A DNA stretch of 64,000 nucleotides from Rhodococcus tukisamuensis NBRC 100609 (GCF_001894985.1 NZ_BCXG01000021.1:1-64000); one strand, 5' to 3'; counted from the first letter of the stretch, positions 19,322-29,501 are shown. Numbers and translations: made by a program. The notes: a model not told the origin generated them from the sequence alone.

Positions 19322-19675
19322 TCAGACCTTCTTGACCACACTGGACTTGAGCTGCATCGGACCGATGCCGTCGACCTTGCAGTCGATGTCGTGATCGCCG
19401 ACGCCGTTCACCAGGCGGATGTTGCGCACCTTGGTGCCCGCCTTGATGCCGGTCGGGCTGCCCTTGACCTTGAGGGTCTTGACCACGGTGACCGTGTCGC
19501 CGTCGGCGAGGACGTTGCCCACCGCGTCGCGGACCACCCCGTCGCCGGCGTCGTCCGTGGCGTCGGCGACGGCGGCCGCCCACTCGTGCGCGCACTCCGG
19601 GCAGACCAGCAGGGCCCCCACCTCGTAGGTGTACTCGCAGGAGCACCGGGGGCAGGGCGGCAGGGTCTCGTCCAT
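19322..19675 (-). CDS. yjdM: YjdM/PhnA zinc-ribbon protein
   Basis: A 117-residue protein of the YjdM (formerly PhnA) family. The zinc ribbon is built from CPRC (residues 8-11) and CPEC (25-28). The C-terminal domain is SH3-like ('[13 protein letters not shown]' onward). The length matches the family. Despite the 'alkylphosphonate uptake' label in databases, the molecular role is unproven. An alternative ATG nine bases upstream is possible. Divergent from dxr. Confidence 0.88.
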   Translation of the reverse strand: MDETLPPCPRCSCEYTYEVGALLVCPECAHEWAAAVADATDDAGDGVVRDAVGNVLADGDTVTVVKTLKVKGSPTGIKAGTKVRNIRLVNGVGDHDIDCKVDGIGPMQLKSSVVKKV

Positions 19676-19799
19676 GCGGGTCATCGTAGGGGAGGCGGCG
19701 GGGGGAGAGGTCGCACCGAAGCGCTCCCCGCCGACGTGGGTGGGGAATCCTGTGCGCACCTGTGTAATTCTCTCAGGCTCCGTCAGGAACAATGGACGC

Positions 19800-20957
19800 G
19801 TGGCTGACAACCAACCGACTCGCGTCCTGCTGCTGGGCAGCACCGGCTCCATCGGCACCCAGGCTCTCGAGGTGATCGCCGCCAACCCCGACAAGTTCGA
19901 GGTGGTCGGTCTCGCCGCGGGCGGCGGCAACATCGACCTGCTGGCCGCGCAGATCCGCGCCACCGGCGTCACCCGGGTGGCCGTCGCCGACCCGGCCGCC
20001 GCCGCGCGGCTCGACCTGCCCGGGGTGCTCAGCGGCCCCGACGCGGTCACCGAACTGGTACGCGAGACGCCGGCCGACGTGGTGCTCAACGCGCTGGTCG
20101 GCTCCCTCGGCCTCGCGCCGACCCTGGCCGCCCTCGCCTCCGGTGCCCGGCTCGCGCTGGCGAACAAGGAGTCGTTGGTCGCGGGCGGTCCGTTGGTGAC
20201 GGCCGCCGCGGCGCCCGGGCAGATCGTGCCGGTGGACTCCGAGCACTCGGCGCTCGCGCAGTGCCTGCGCGGCGGTCGTGCCGACGAGGTGGACCGGCTG
20301 GTGCTCACCGCCTCCGGCGGACCGTTCCGCGGCTGGACCGCCGACGCGCTCGAGGCCGTCACCCCCGAGCAGGCCGGGGCGCACCCGACCTGGTCGATGG
20401 GCCCGATGAACACGCTGAACTCCGCCACCCTGGTCAACAAGGGGCTCGAGCTGATCGAGACGCACCTGCTGTTCGGCATCGACTACGACCGCATCGACGT
20501 CACCGTGCACCCGCAGTCGATCGTGCACTCGATGGCGACCTTCACCGACGGCTCCACCCTGGCGCAGGCCAGCCCGCCGGACATGAAGCTGCCGATCGCG
20601 CTCGCCCTGGGCTGGCCGGACCGGGTGCCCGGCGCGGCCGCGGCCTGCGACTTCTCCACCGCGGCGACCTGGACGTTCGAACCCCTGGACGCCACGGTCT
20701 TCCCGGCCGTCGACCTGGCCCGCGCCGCGGGCAAGGCCGGGGGCTGCCTGACCGCGGTGTACAACGCCGCCAACGAGGTCGCGGCCCAGTACTTCCTGGA
20801 CGGCGCGCTGCGGTTCCCGGCGATCGTGCGCACGGTCGAACGCGTTCTCGCAGGTGGCGACGGGTGGAGCGCCGCACCGGCTACCGTGGACGACGTGCTC
20901 GCCGCGGACGGCTGGGCGCGGGCGCGGGCACACGAGCTCGTCGAGCAGGAGGGCTAG
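19800..20957 (+). CDS. dxr: 1-deoxy-D-xylulose 5-phosphate reductoisomerase
   Basis: The second enzyme of the MEP isoprenoid pathway (DXP to MEP, NADPH-dependent), 385 residues. Visible motifs are the NADPH-binding '[11 protein letters not shown]' near residue 11, '[11 protein letters not shown]' near 120, metal/substrate '[11 protein letters not shown]' near 146 and '[18 protein letters not shown]'. The GTG at 19800 matches the family N-terminus; longer in-frame readings overlap the yjdM gene. It is followed at 7 bp by rip1 and then by ispG, the seventh pathway enzyme. Confidence 0.96.
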   Translation: MADNQPTRVLLLGSTGSIGTQALEVIAANPDKFEVVGLAAGGGNIDLLAAQIRATGVTRVAVADPAAAARLDLPGVLSGPDAVTELVRETPADVVLNALVGSLGLAPTLAALASGARLALANKESLVAGGPLVTAAAAPGQIVPVDSEHSALAQCLRGGRADEVDRLVLTASGGPFRGWTADALEAVTPEQAGAHPTWSMGPMNTLNSATLVNKGLELIETHLLFGIDYDRIDVTVHPQSIVHSMATFTDGSTLAQASPPDMKLPIALALGWPDRVPGAAAACDFSTAATWTFEPLDATVFPAVDLARAAGKAGGCLTAVYNAANEVAAQYFLDGALRFPAIVRTVERVLAGGDGWSAAPATVDDVLAADGWARARAHELVEQEG

Positions 20958-20964
20958 ACCACAG

Positions 20965-22191
20965 ATGGTGTTCGTACTGGGAGTGGTGCTGTTCGCACTC
21001 GGCATCACCGTCTCCATCGCGCTGCACGAGGCCGGCCACATGTGGACCGCCCGCGCGCTGGGGATGAAGGTGCGTCGCTACTACATCGGCTTCGGGCCGA
21101 AGATCTTCTCCTTCCGGCGAGGGGAGACCGAGTACGGGCTCAAGGCCATCCCGGCGGGCGGGTTCTGCGACATCGCGGGCATGACCATGCACGACGAGCT
21201 CGCCCCCGACGAGGTCGACCGGGCGATGTACAAGCAGAAGACGTGGAAGCGGCTGGTCGTCATGTCCGGCGGCATCGTGATGAACTTCGTGTTCGGCACC
21301 GTGCTGGTCTTCGTGCTGGCGATGGGCTGGGGCCTGCCGAACCCCGAGACGCGGGCCGTCGTGGACGGCGTCACCTGTGTCTCTCCCAGCCAGGGCCCCG
21401 GACCCGACTTCGCGCTCGCGGAGTGTGACGGGGTCGGACCGGCGCAGGCCGCGGGCATCGAACCGGGCGACGTCGTGATCGCCGTGAACGGGACACCCAC
21501 TTCCACCTTCCGGGACGTGGTGCTGGCGACCCAGCCGCTGACCGGGACCGCTGAGTTCACCGTCGACCGCGACGGGCGGACGGTCAGCGTCCCGGTGCAG
21601 GTCCAGCAGGCCCAGCGCTGGGTCAACGACCCGGAGTCGACCGAGGCCGCGCCCCGGCCGCCGATCTCCCAGGAGGTCGGCGCGATCGGCATCAAGGCGC
21701 CGCCGCCACTGGTGAAGTACTCCGCGGTGGCGGCCGTCCCGGCTGTCGCGGACTTCACCGGCGACATCTTCGCGCGCAGCGTGGAGGGCCTGGTGCAGAT
21801 GCCGAGCAAGGTCGTCGACCTCTGGCACGCCGTCACCGGCGGCGAGCGCGGACTCGACACCCCGGTGAGCGTGGTCGGCGCCTCGGTGATCGGCGGCCAG
21901 GCCGCCGAGGCCAGCAACTGGGAGACCTTCGTCCTGCTGCTGGCGACGCTGAACTTCTTCCTCGGCATCTTCAACCTGGTGCCGCTGCTCCCGCTCGACG
22001 GCGGGCACATGGCGGTCGCGATCTACGAGAAGATCCGCAACGCGTTCCGGTTCCGCCGTGGGCTGCCCGCGGGCGGGCCGGTGGACTACGCGAAACTGAT
22101 GCCGCTGACCTACGTGGTCATCGTCCTCGGCGGCGCATTCATGCTGCTCACGCTCACCGCGGACATCGTCAACCCGATCAAGATCTTCTGA
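20965..22191 (+). CDS. rip1: Rip1/RseP-type site-2 intramembrane metalloprotease
   Basis: A 408-residue M50 zinc protease. HEAGH in the first membrane helix gives His21, Glu22 and His25, and the distal Asp345 ligand lies in 'PLLPLDGGH'. A PDZ domain occupies about residues 150-220. In M. tuberculosis Rip1 cleaves anti-sigma factors and controls cell-envelope and redox responses; the same dxr-rip1-ispG order supports orthology. Confidence 0.95.
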   Translation: MVFVLGVVLFALGITVSIALHEAGHMWTARALGMKVRRYYIGFGPKIFSFRRGETEYGLKAIPAGGFCDIAGMTMHDELAPDEVDRAMYKQKTWKRLVVMSGGIVMNFVFGTVLVFVLAMGWGLPNPETRAVVDGVTCVSPSQGPGPDFALAECDGVGPAQAAGIEPGDVVIAVNGTPTSTFRDVVLATQPLTGTAEFTVDRDGRTVSVPVQVQQAQRWVNDPESTEAAPRPPISQEVGAIGIKAPPPLVKYSAVAAVPAVADFTGDIFARSVEGLVQMPSKVVDLWHAVTGGERGLDTPVSVVGASVIGGQAAEASNWETFVLLLATLNFFLGIFNLVPLLPLDGGHMAVAIYEKIRNAFRFRRGLPAGGPVDYAKLMPLTYVVIVLGGAFMLLTLTADIVNPIKIF

Positions 22192-22237
22192 CAAGAAGAC
22201 TAGACTTTTCCTGTAGCGACGAAAGAAGGCACACCCC

Positions 22238-23395
22238 GTGACTAGCCCCGTTGGACTGGGCATGCCCGCCGGCCCGGCCGCAGTGCTCGCGCCCCGCCGC
22301 CAGACCCGCCAGCTCAAGGTCGGCAACGTCGGCGTCGGCAGCGATTCGCCGGTTTCGGTGCAGTCGATGTGCACCACCAAGACTCACGACATCAACGCGA
22401 CCCTGCAGCAGATCGCCGAGCTCACCGCGTCGGGCTGCGACATCGTCCGCGTCGCGTGCCCCCGCCAGGAGGACGCCGACGCGCTCGCGACCATCGCGAA
22501 GAAGAGCCAGATCCCGGTCATCGCGGACATCCACTTCCAGCCGCGCTACATCTTCGCGGCCATCGACGCCGGCTGCGCCGCGGTGCGGGTGAACCCCGGC
22601 AACATCAAGGAGTTCGACGGCCGGGTCGCGGAGGTCGCGAAGGCGGCGGGCGACGCGGGCATCCCGATCCGCATCGGCGTCAACGCCGGCTCGCTGGACC
22701 CGCGGCTGATGGCCAAGTACGGCAAGGCCACCCCGGAGGCGCTGGTCGAGTCCGCGCTGTGGGAGGCCGGCCTGTTCGAGGAGTACGGCTTCGGTGACAT
22801 CAAGATCTCCGTCAAGCACAACGACCCGGTGGTCATGGTCGAGGCGTACCGCCAGCTGGCCGCCAAGTGCGACTACCCGCTGCACCTCGGGGTGACCGAG
22901 GCGGGTCCGGCGTTCCAGGGCACCATCAAGTCCGCGGTCGCCTTCGGGGCACTGCTGGCCGAGGGCATCGGCGACACCATCCGCGTCTCGCTCTCCGCGC
23001 CGCCCGCCGAGGAGATCAAGGTCGGCACCCAGATCCTCCAGTCGCTGAATCTGCGGCCGCGCAAGCTCGAGATCGTCTCCTGCCCGTCCTGCGGGCGGGC
23101 GCAGGTGGACGTCTACACCCTCGCCGACGAGGTGACGGCCGGGCTCGAGGGCATGGACATCCCGCTGCGCGTCGCCGTGATGGGCTGCGTCGTCAACGGT
23201 CCGGGTGAGGCCCGCGAGGCGGACCTCGGCGTCGCGTCCGGCAACGGCAAGGGACAGATCTTCGTCAAGGGCAAGGTCATCAAGACGGTGCCCGAGGCGA
23301 AGATCGTGGAGACGCTGATCGAGGAGGCGATGCGCATTGCCGAGGAAATGGGTGACGGTTCCGACTCGGGTACGCCGGTCGTGACCGTCAGCTAG
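22238..23395 (+). CDS. ispG: 4-hydroxy-3-methylbut-2-enyl diphosphate synthase
   Basis: GcpE/IspG, 385 residues, converts MEcPP to HMBPP with a [4Fe-4S] cluster. The TIM-barrel part contains '[13 protein letters not shown]' near residue 37 and 'IADIHFQPR'. The cluster cysteines are in 'SCPSCGR' and '[10 protein letters not shown]'. GTG start after GAAAGAAGG. It is the two-domain bacterial form without the plant-type insert. Confidence 0.96.
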   Translation: MTSPVGLGMPAGPAAVLAPRRQTRQLKVGNVGVGSDSPVSVQSMCTTKTHDINATLQQIAELTASGCDIVRVACPRQEDADALATIAKKSQIPVIADIHFQPRYIFAAIDAGCAAVRVNPGNIKEFDGRVAEVAKAAGDAGIPIRIGVNAGSLDPRLMAKYGKATPEALVESALWEAGLFEEYGFGDIKISVKHNDPVVMVEAYRQLAAKCDYPLHLGVTEAGPAFQGTIKSAVAFGALLAEGIGDTIRVSLSAPPAEEIKVGTQILQSLNLRPRKLEIVSCPSCGRAQVDVYTLADEVTAGLEGMDIPLRVAVMGCVVNGPGEAREADLGVASGNGKGQIFVKGKVIKTVPEAKIVETLIEEAMRIAEEMGDGSDSGTPVVTVS

Positions 23396-23406
23396 GACAG
23401 CACCGT

Positions 23407-24297
23407 ATGGTGGGCGTCACACGTCCACTCGATTTTTCCGACGGACCCGGGGGTGACTGGGTGCTCAAACTGCTCGGTGCCAGGCAGCTCGGCACGCGGG
23501 ACCGCGCCGACGTGCTGCAGGTGCTCGACGCCGACCCGATCGCGACGTGCATGGTCGCGGCTCGGGTGCAGGACCTCGGCGTGGAGCCGCGCGCCATCAA
23601 CGGGGAGCTGTGGAGCCGTGGCGGGCCCGCGGAGTCGCTGTGCTTCTCCGGCGCGAACCTGGTGCCGCTGCGCGGCAACCTGAGCGACCTGCGGGCGTTC
23701 GCCGACCGCGCCTGCCGGGTGCCGCGGATGTGTTCCTCGCTGGTCGGCCGCGCCGAGCTGACGATGCCGCTGTGGGAGATGCTCGAGGCGGACTGGGGCC
23801 CGGCCCGGGAGGTTCGCGCCGAGCAGCCACTGCTCGCACTGGCGGGGCCGCCGGCGATCGCGCCGGACCCGCGGGTGCGGCTGGTGCGGATGGACGAGCT
23901 CGACGCCTACCTGGTGGCCGCCGTCGCGATGTTCATCGAGGAGGTCGGCATCGATCCCCGCGCCAGCGACGGCGGCCGCGGCTACCGTCGCCGGGTCGCC
24001 GGGCTGATCGCGTCCGGGCGGGCGTGGGCCCGGTTCGAGGGCGGCAAGGTGATCTTCAAGGCCGAGGTCGGGTCGATGTCCGCGCAGGTCGGCCAGATCC
24101 AGGGCGTGTGGGTGCATCCGCGGTTCCGCGGTCAGGGGTTCGGCGGCGCGGGCACCGCGGCGGTCGCGCAGGCCGTCGTCGACTCGGGTCGGATCGCGAG
24201 CCTGTACGTGAACAGCTTCAACCGGGCGGCCCGGCAGACCTACGACCGGGTCGGGTTCAGCCAGGTGGCCACGTTCGCCACCATCCTGATGGACTGA
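23407..24297 (+). CDS. GNAT N-acetyltransferase with DUF4081 N-terminal domain
   Basis: A 296-residue protein: an N-terminal DUF4081-like domain (about 20-150) and a C-terminal GNAT fold with acetyl-CoA-binding 'VWVHPRFRGQGFGG' near residue 236 and 'NSFNRAARQTYDRVGF' near the end. It corresponds in position to Rv2867c, between ispG and the PBP. Its acetyl acceptor is unknown. A GTG at 23461 with a better ribosome binding site (GGGGGTGA) would give a protein 18 residues shorter and may be the true start. Confidence 0.85.
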   Translation: MVGVTRPLDFSDGPGGDWVLKLLGARQLGTRDRADVLQVLDADPIATCMVAARVQDLGVEPRAINGELWSRGGPAESLCFSGANLVPLRGNLSDLRAFADRACRVPRMCSSLVGRAELTMPLWEMLEADWGPAREVRAEQPLLALAGPPAIAPDPRVRLVRMDELDAYLVAAVAMFIEEVGIDPRASDGGRGYRRRVAGLIASGRAWARFEGGKVIFKAEVGSMSAQVGQIQGVWVHPRFRGQGFGGAGTAAVAQAVVDSGRIASLYVNSFNRAARQTYDRVGFSQVATFATILMD

Positions 24298-24373
24298 CGC
24301 CGCCCGGCCCGGGCGGCGGGGTCCTCCGGTGACGGGCCATGCGCGCCTTGCCCTGTCGCCGTCGGCCCACCCC

Positions 24374-24379
24374 TAGGAT
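24374..24379 (+). promoter_or_regulatory. -10 element giving a probable leaderless PBP transcript
   Basis: TAGGAT ends 8 nt before the ATG at 24388, with no Shine-Dalgarno sequence between. Transcription should begin at or next to the A of the start codon. Confidence 0.5.
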
Positions 24380-24387
24380 GGGCACCG

Positions 24388-26199
24388 ATGATCTCCCGAG
24401 CCGTCCGCCGCCGCCTCCGTCCGCCCGTCGTCCTGGTCGTGACGGGGGCCCTTGCCGTCGGCCTCGCAGCCTGCACGCCCAAGCCGGCCGGGCCCGAACC
24501 GGTGGCACAGCAGTTCCTCACCGCCGTCGCGGAACGCGACACCGGCCGCGCGGCGGACCTCTCCGACCGTCCGGACGCCGCGCAGGCGGCCCTCGACTCG
24601 GCATGGGAGAACCTGCAGGCGGAATCGCTCACCGCGTCGACCGGGACCGTCCGGGTGAACGGGGACACCGCCACCGTCGGCTACACCTACGAGTGGCACC
24701 TGCCCAAGGAGCGGGTCTGGACCTACACCGGCGAACTGCAGATGGGCCGCCGGGACGGGCAGTGGGGGGTGCGTTGGAGCGCGACCGACATTCACCCGAA
24801 ACTGGGCGACACCCAGACGATGTCGCTGCGGGCCACCCCGGCGCCGCGGGCCCGGGTCAACGAGCGGGCGGGCTCGGACGTGCTGGTGCCCGGCACGACC
24901 ACGCGGATCGGTTTCAACCCACGGGAGGCCGGCGACGTGGGCTCGGTCGGGGCCGCGCTGGCGGCGACGCTCGCGCCGTTCGACAAGACCCTCACCGCCC
25001 AGTCGCTGGTCGAGTCGGCGACCGCGGTCAAGGGGGTCTACCCGGTGATGACCCTGCGTCAGGACGACTACGAGTCCGTCGCGGCGACGCTGGCCGGGAT
25101 GCCGGGCGTCTCGGTGGTCGAGGAGGCGGACCTGGTCGCCACCGACCGGACGTTCGCGCCCGACCTGATCGGCCAGGTCAAGAAGCGGGTGATCGACGAG
25201 GTGGACGGCAAGGCCGGCTGGAGCGTCGTCACCGTGAACAAGAACGGCGTCGACATCGACGTGCTCACCGAGAGCAAACCCCAACCGGTGCCTTCGTTTT
25301 CGGTGACCCTGGACCGTCCCGTCCAGGTGGCCGCGCAGAACGCCGTCGACGCCCGGCCCGACCAGGCGATGATGGTGGTGATGCAGCCCTCGACCGGCGC
25401 GATCCTGGCGGTCGCGCAGAACAAGGCCGCCGACCGCGACGGGCCGGTGGCGTCGACGGGCCTGTACCCGCCGGGCTCCACCTTCAAGATCATCACCGCG
25501 GGCGCGGCGATCGACAACGGACTGGCCCAGCCCGGCAGCATGGTCGGCTGCCCGGGCCGGATCGAGATCGGCGAGCGAACGGTGCCCAACTACAACGAGT
25601 TTGCGCTGGGCACGGTGTCGATGAGCACGGCGTTCGCGCGGTCCTGCAACACCACCTTCGCGAAGCTGGCGAGCGAGATGACGCCCGACGCGTTGACGGT
25701 GGCCGCCGCGAAGTTCGGCGTCGGCCCCGACTACACCGTCGCCGGGCTGCCCACCGACTCCGGTTCGGTGCCGCCGGCCTCGGACCTGGTGCAGCGCACC
25801 GAGGACGGCTTCGGCCAGGGCAAGGTGGTGGTGAGCACCTTCGGGATGGCGCTGGCGGCGTCCACCGTCGCGCACGGGTCGACGCCGGTGCCGCAGTTGA
25901 TCGTCGGCGAGGAGACCACGATCTCCGGGGCGCACCCGGAGATCAGCCCCGCGATGGTCGACGGTCTGCGCGGGATGATGCGTGAGGTGGTCACCAGCGG
26001 CACCGCCGAGCGGATCGCCGACCAGGGCGAGGTGTACGGCAAGACGGGGGAGGCAGAGGTCGACGGCGGCTCGCACGCCTGGTTCGTCGGCTACCGGGGC
26101 GATCTCGCTTTCGCGACGCTGGTGGTGCGGGGCGGCAGCTCCGACAACGCGGTCGCGGTGACCCGGGACATGCTCGCGGCGCTGCCGGACGGGTACTGA
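24388..26199 (+). CDS. Lipoprotein-type penicillin-binding transpeptidase
   Basis: A 603-residue class B-like PBP, counterpart of Rv2864c (PBP-lipo). The signal peptide ends in a lipobox LAAC (Cys29). An NTF2-like MecA_N domain follows (about 35-150), then a dimerisation segment and the transpeptidase domain. The active-site motifs are Ser364 in STFK, Ser419 in SCN and Lys552 in KTG. It cross-links peptidoglycan outside the membrane and is a beta-lactam target. The upstream PBP dimerisation domain is short, as in PBP2a-like proteins. Confidence 0.93.
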   Translation: MISRAVRRRLRPPVVLVVTGALAVGLAACTPKPAGPEPVAQQFLTAVAERDTGRAADLSDRPDAAQAALDSAWENLQAESLTASTGTVRVNGDTATVGYTYEWHLPKERVWTYTGELQMGRRDGQWGVRWSATDIHPKLGDTQTMSLRATPAPRARVNERAGSDVLVPGTTTRIGFNPREAGDVGSVGAALAATLAPFDKTLTAQSLVESATAVKGVYPVMTLRQDDYESVAATLAGMPGVSVVEEADLVATDRTFAPDLIGQVKKRVIDEVDGKAGWSVVTVNKNGVDIDVLTESKPQPVPSFSVTLDRPVQVAAQNAVDARPDQAMMVVMQPSTGAILAVAQNKAADRDGPVASTGLYPPGSTFKIITAGAAIDNGLAQPGSMVGCPGRIEIGERTVPNYNEFALGTVSMSTAFARSCNTTFAKLASEMTPDALTVAAAKFGVGPDYTVAGLPTDSGSVPPASDLVQRTEDGFGQGKVVVSTFGMALAASTVAHGSTPVPQLIVGEETTISGAHPEISPAMVDGLRGMMREVVTSGTAERIADQGEVYGKTGEAEVDGGSHAWFVGYRGDLAFATLVVRGGSSDNAVAVTRDMLAALPDGY

Positions 26200-26240
26200 A
26201 CGAAACCCGTTCGACCGGAAGGGCATCGAGGGCCACACTG

Positions 26241-26958
26241 GTGACCGTGTCCGTTGGTCTGAAACCCCTGGCAGAGTCGTTCCGCGCGCTCGCGTGCTCC
26301 TCGCCGTGGCGCTGGTCCACGCTCGAGTTCGAGCTGGACCGGTCGGGCGAGGTCGAGCACGCGTGGATCCGGCGACCGGATCGTCTGCGGGTGGAGGACC
26401 GGTCGGGTGCGGTGTTGTACACCACCGTCGGCGTCGCCGGCGGTGCGATACTCCGATGGTGGCGGCGAGCGCGTCTCGCGAGTCTGGCCGACGGACGTCG
26501 AACCCCTGTACAGCGCAGACGGTTTGGTCCTCGAGCGACCCGACGGAGTCGGCATCGACTACGACGAGCCGTTCCACGACGACTACTTCTGGGTCGCACT
26601 GCTCGATCCCGCGGAACTGGCGGCGGGCGTCGAGATACGTGAGGTGAACGCGGTGGAGCATTACGGCAGACCCGCGTGGGAGGCGACGGTGCGGCCGACG
26701 GGGGAGTACGAGCCGCGGTGCTCGTGCTGCTCGCTGCTCTGCGGCGACGGCGAACCGGGCCCCGGCCCGTGGCCGCCGACAGCCGAGTCGGTGGTCCGAC
26801 TCGACGTGCAGACCGGGGTGTGCGTGTCGGTCCGGCACGTCGGCGGTGCCGGTGCCGGCCCCCAGCGGGCGGACATGCGGATCGCGGCTGTCGATGCGCC
26901 GATGGCCGACGAGTTGTTTCGTGCCGATCACAATGGTGCGGCAGGTTCGTGCCGATAG
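26241..26958 (+). pseudogene. Frameshifted hypothetical gene
   Basis: Two overlapping readings appear to be halves of one protein. From the GTG at 26241, about 65 residues ('FELDRSGEVEHAWIRRPDRL' region, acidic and well coded) run to about base 26445. After that, coding character (GC3, acidic composition) moves to the +1 frame, which continues as 'RYSDGGGERVSRVWPTDVEP' to a TGA at 26956-26958. A single-base change between about 26440 and 26460 would join them into a protein of about 238 residues. It may be a real frameshift or an assembly error. The protein family is not recognised; the second half has the close cysteine cluster CSCCSLLC. Confidence 0.5.
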
Positions 26959-26988
26959 GTCTGCACGTCTGGAAGGTGGGGCGAGGCT

Positions 26989-27381
26989 TTGGCTGACGAT
27001 CTTCGTCGCGACGACGGTCCGGACGTCGACTGGTTCTGGGACGTTGTCGAGGAGTCCTCGCGGAGCCGCGACCGCCTTCGCGAAATTCTTGGACGCCTGC
27101 CGAAGGACGCCGTCTACAAGTTCCAAGATCTGTTCTTGGACTTCGCCGCCGAGCTACAGGACGAGCCGTACCGATCCTGTCTCGGGCCCGACGAGTCTGA
27201 GGATGGCCTGGAAGATGCAGCGCAGTGGGTCGTCAGCCAGGGACGCGTGAGGTACGAAGCGGTTCTCACAGAGCCAAGCCGGATGCCATCACACATCGAC
27301 GGCGGTGATCCAGCCAACCTTGGCGGGCTCGCTTACGAGGTCTACTACGACCGGTTCGGGGAGCCCCTGGACCTGATCTAG
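26989..27381 (+). CDS. DUF4240-like protein
   Basis: A 130-residue acidic, soluble protein with the DUF4240 pattern: 'DWFWDVVEESSRS' at the start, then 'FQDLFLDFAAELQDE', 'DGLEDAAQWVVSQGRVRYEAVL' split over about residues 72-93, and a final 'YEVYYDRFGEPLDL'. DUF4240 proteins are often encoded near immunity or toxin-related genes, but no partner is visible here. Start is TTG after a GGTGGGG stretch. Base composition is slightly less GC-rich than the core genes, in keeping with an acquired segment. Confidence 0.7.
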   Translation: MADDLRRDDGPDVDWFWDVVEESSRSRDRLREILGRLPKDAVYKFQDLFLDFAAELQDEPYRSCLGPDESEDGLEDAAQWVVSQGRVRYEAVLTEPSRMPSHIDGGDPANLGGLAYEVYYDRFGEPLDLI

Positions 27382-27469
27382 GGCATGTCTGACAAAGGTC
27401 GGGTCGGTAGCCGAGCCGGGCCGAGGCTGTGCAGGATTCCTGTCCGCCGAGGCAGCGGTTTGGTCCGCA

Positions 27470-28327
27470 CTACCCGCCCGCGGGGATCAGGTCGGCGGGC
27501 TTCATCGTCAGCGGGTCGACCGCGTCGCGCAGCTGTGTTCGCACGCTCTCGATTTCGGCGTCGGACAACCCACCTGCACGCAGGTATCCAGCCGCGCCGC
27601 CGTGCACTCGGTCAAGCCACTCCATAGCCGTCTCGATCGCATCGGCTGGCGACTCCGTCGCCAGGGCGCGAAGTCTCGGCACAGCAGGAATGCCCAAGGA
27701 CGTGATGAGGCCGAGCAACTGCTCGGCGAACGGGCCCGCCAAGTTCTCGCCCGTACGCGTGTAGTCCTCGACGATCGCCCGCCGCTCGACATCGGCGAGC
27801 ATCAGCAGAATCGCCGATACCAACCCAGTCCGGTCCTTTCCCGCAGTGCAGTGGAAGAGCACGCCGGGAGGAGACCCGTCAGCAGGAGTGACGATGCTCC
27901 TCGCTGCGGTCGCGAACGCGGCAGCACTGTTCTCGAGAATCGTCACGTAGAGATCACTCAGCAGGGGAACCTGGTCGACGATGTTCTGGATCTGATCGTG
28001 CGCCAGCGACCCACTGCGCCCATCGGAGGGAAGTAGTTGCTGCACAAGCTCGTCCATGGCCCCGCCCTGAACGGGCAGCGAGATGAACCGGACGGAACCA
28101 TCCGTAGGAAGCGCATCCGGTGCCCGGCGCCGCTCTCCCTCGGTCCGCAGATCCACAACCGTCCCGATCCCCAACGACGCCAACTGCTCAACTCCCACCG
28201 GGGTGAGCGAACTCAACGCGTCGGAGCGATACAGCACCCCAGCACGCACCGTGCCGCCACCCACGAGCGGTAGCCCCGCAAGACCGCGCGCGTTGTGTGT
28301 TACCTCGAGCATCGTGGATAGATCCAT
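27470..28327 (-). CDS. Tyrosine-protein phosphatase (Y_phosphatase3 family)
   Basis: A 285-residue protein tyrosine/lipid phosphatase of the MptpB-like group. The P-loop HCTAGKDRTG carries the catalytic Cys and Arg, the 'GKDR' form of the family. 'VLYRSDALSSLTP' and 'GIGTVVDLRTEGER' are conserved N-terminal elements. It has no signal peptide or membrane helix. GAGGAG precedes the ATG. In pathogens such enzymes are secreted effectors; here a metabolic or signalling role is equally possible. Confidence 0.88.
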   Translation of the reverse strand: MDLSTMLEVTHNARGLAGLPLVGGGTVRAGVLYRSDALSSLTPVGVEQLASLGIGTVVDLRTEGERRRAPDALPTDGSVRFISLPVQGGAMDELVQQLLPSDGRSGSLAHDQIQNIVDQVPLLSDLYVTILENSAAAFATAARSIVTPADGSPPGVLFHCTAGKDRTGLVSAILLMLADVERRAIVEDYTRTGENLAGPFAEQLLGLITSLGIPAVPRLRALATESPADAIETAMEWLDRVHGGAAGYLRAGGLSDAEIESVRTQLRDAVDPLTMKPADLIPAGG

Positions 28328-28730
28328 CCGAACTGCTCCTCACCTTGACGTCGAGTGAATCTGGATGAGCCGACAACGATGCAAATTTACGGGGGAGGAC
28401 CACAGAACGGGTGAAACTGGATATCCACCACGAACGGTGCGCACCCGGCTCTGCTCAGCCCGACGAACGAACTCAGAGACGAACAAACTCGGAGGCGTCA
28501 AGCTGCATGTCCTTACCAAGGCGGAGCTGCTCCGAGATCTCATCGCCTCGACCTCAGCGATGTGGGGCTCGGGCCGGACGAGGCTCTGCGATCACGGAGA
28601 AGCTGCCAACGCTCGCATCTCGCGCGCTCTCCGCGCCGACTGTCTACTGGATCGTCGGCGTCATCCTCGGTTACTGCGCATCCGAGCGAATGAGCTGGAA
28701 CCCGACGTGCAGGGCGGAGCGCCGGGGGTG
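28328..28730. other. Gene-free stretch of lower GC
   Basis: About 400 bp between the phosphatase start and the end of the NTF2-like gene. It must hold the phosphatase promoter. All three minus frames contain short protein-like runs broken by stops (for example 'SEQLRLGKDMQLDASEF' ending at 28473), which could be a decayed gene. Nothing here is supported as an intact gene. Confidence 0.4.
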
Positions 28731-29501
28731 CTACCCGCCGACGTACACGCGGGCGTCGATGACGCGCAGGTCCTTTCGGTTCAGGTAGGCGAACAGCACG
28801 GCATGGCGACCGTCGACGGTGCACGACGCGGTGACCGTGTCGCCGGCGGCGATGGTCTTCGTCAGGTCGGTGACGGTGCGGCCGCCGAGCATCCGCAACG
28901 CCTCGCCGTTGCCGCTCGCCGCGGACTCGACGAACCGCTGCACCGCGCGCTTGCCGGGAGCGCCGACGCTGCGGACGGCGGCGCCGAATGCGAGCGAGCC
29001 GCCGAGGCCCTGCAGTCGGAGCATCCGCGCGCCCATCCCGGCGCCGACCCGGAGCTTCGCCGGCGACACCCCGGCCACCTGTGCGAACATCGGTCCGACC
29101 TCCCAGTGCGCCGCGATCCGGCGGATCCGCGGCGCGCCGTCGTCGACGGTGGCCTCGTACAGCAGGTGCATCGGGGCCTTCGCCGTGACGTCGCCGGACA
29201 GCCGGGTCTCGATGGTCACGTCGCGGACCACGTTCAGCCCGTCGACGATGTCCTCGCGCTCGACGTGGAAGCGGATGTCGTTGGGGGCGATGAAGGTTTC
29301 CCAGAATCGGGCCAGGGGTGCGTTGCCGCGCTCGCCGCTGCGGCGGTCGTTGAGCCCGCCGTGCACGGGCCGCCCGCCGACCGGGTCCTCGACCACGTGG
29401 CGGTACGCGAAGAGGTCGAGCCAGGCCTGCTTGTCGTGTGCGGCGACCGCGGCGGGAGAGGCGTGGGCCAGCGCCAGCAGGGTGTCGGTGGTCGCGGTCA
29501 T
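28731..29501 (-). CDS. NTF2-like (ketosteroid-isomerase/SnoaL fold) protein
   Basis: A 256-residue cytosolic protein with an NTF2/SnoaL-like N-terminal half ('HDKQAWLDLFAYRHVVEDPV' near residue 20, 'WETFIAPNDIRFHVEREDIV' after it) and a second, possibly duplicated, half. Such folds bind steroids and other hydrophobic ligands. The ATG at 29501 follows GGGAGAG; a longer reading overlaps the operator and was rejected. An exact KstR-type operator at 29552-29565 covers the expected -35 position, with -10 CATACT at 29536-29541. A role in sterol catabolism is therefore likely, although the reaction is unknown. Confidence 0.8.
   Translation of the reverse strand: MTATTDTLLALAHASPAAVAAHDKQAWLDLFAYRHVVEDPVGGRPVHGGLNDRRSGERGNAPLARFWETFIAPNDIRFHVEREDIVDGLNVVRDVTIETRLSGDVTAKAPMHLLYEATVDDGAPRIRRIAAHWEVGPMFAQVAGVSPAKLRVGAGMGARMLRLQGLGGSLAFGAAVRSVGAPGKRAVQRFVESAASGNGEALRMLGGRTVTDLTKTIAAGDTVTASCTVDGRHAVLFAYLNRKDLRVIDARVYVGG

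Noticed and set aside
19741-19800. Possible second cobalamin riboswitch before dxr (GGGGAATCCTGTG)
   Set aside because: Only the first dozen bases resemble the riboswitch at 53.4 kb; the CCCGCCACTGT core and B12 box are absent.
24373-27126. 917-codon open frame on the minus strand
   Set aside because: It is antisense to the PBP gene and neighbouring genes. Its composition (Arg, Gly, His, Asp-rich without domains) is the usual GC3 shadow in this genome.
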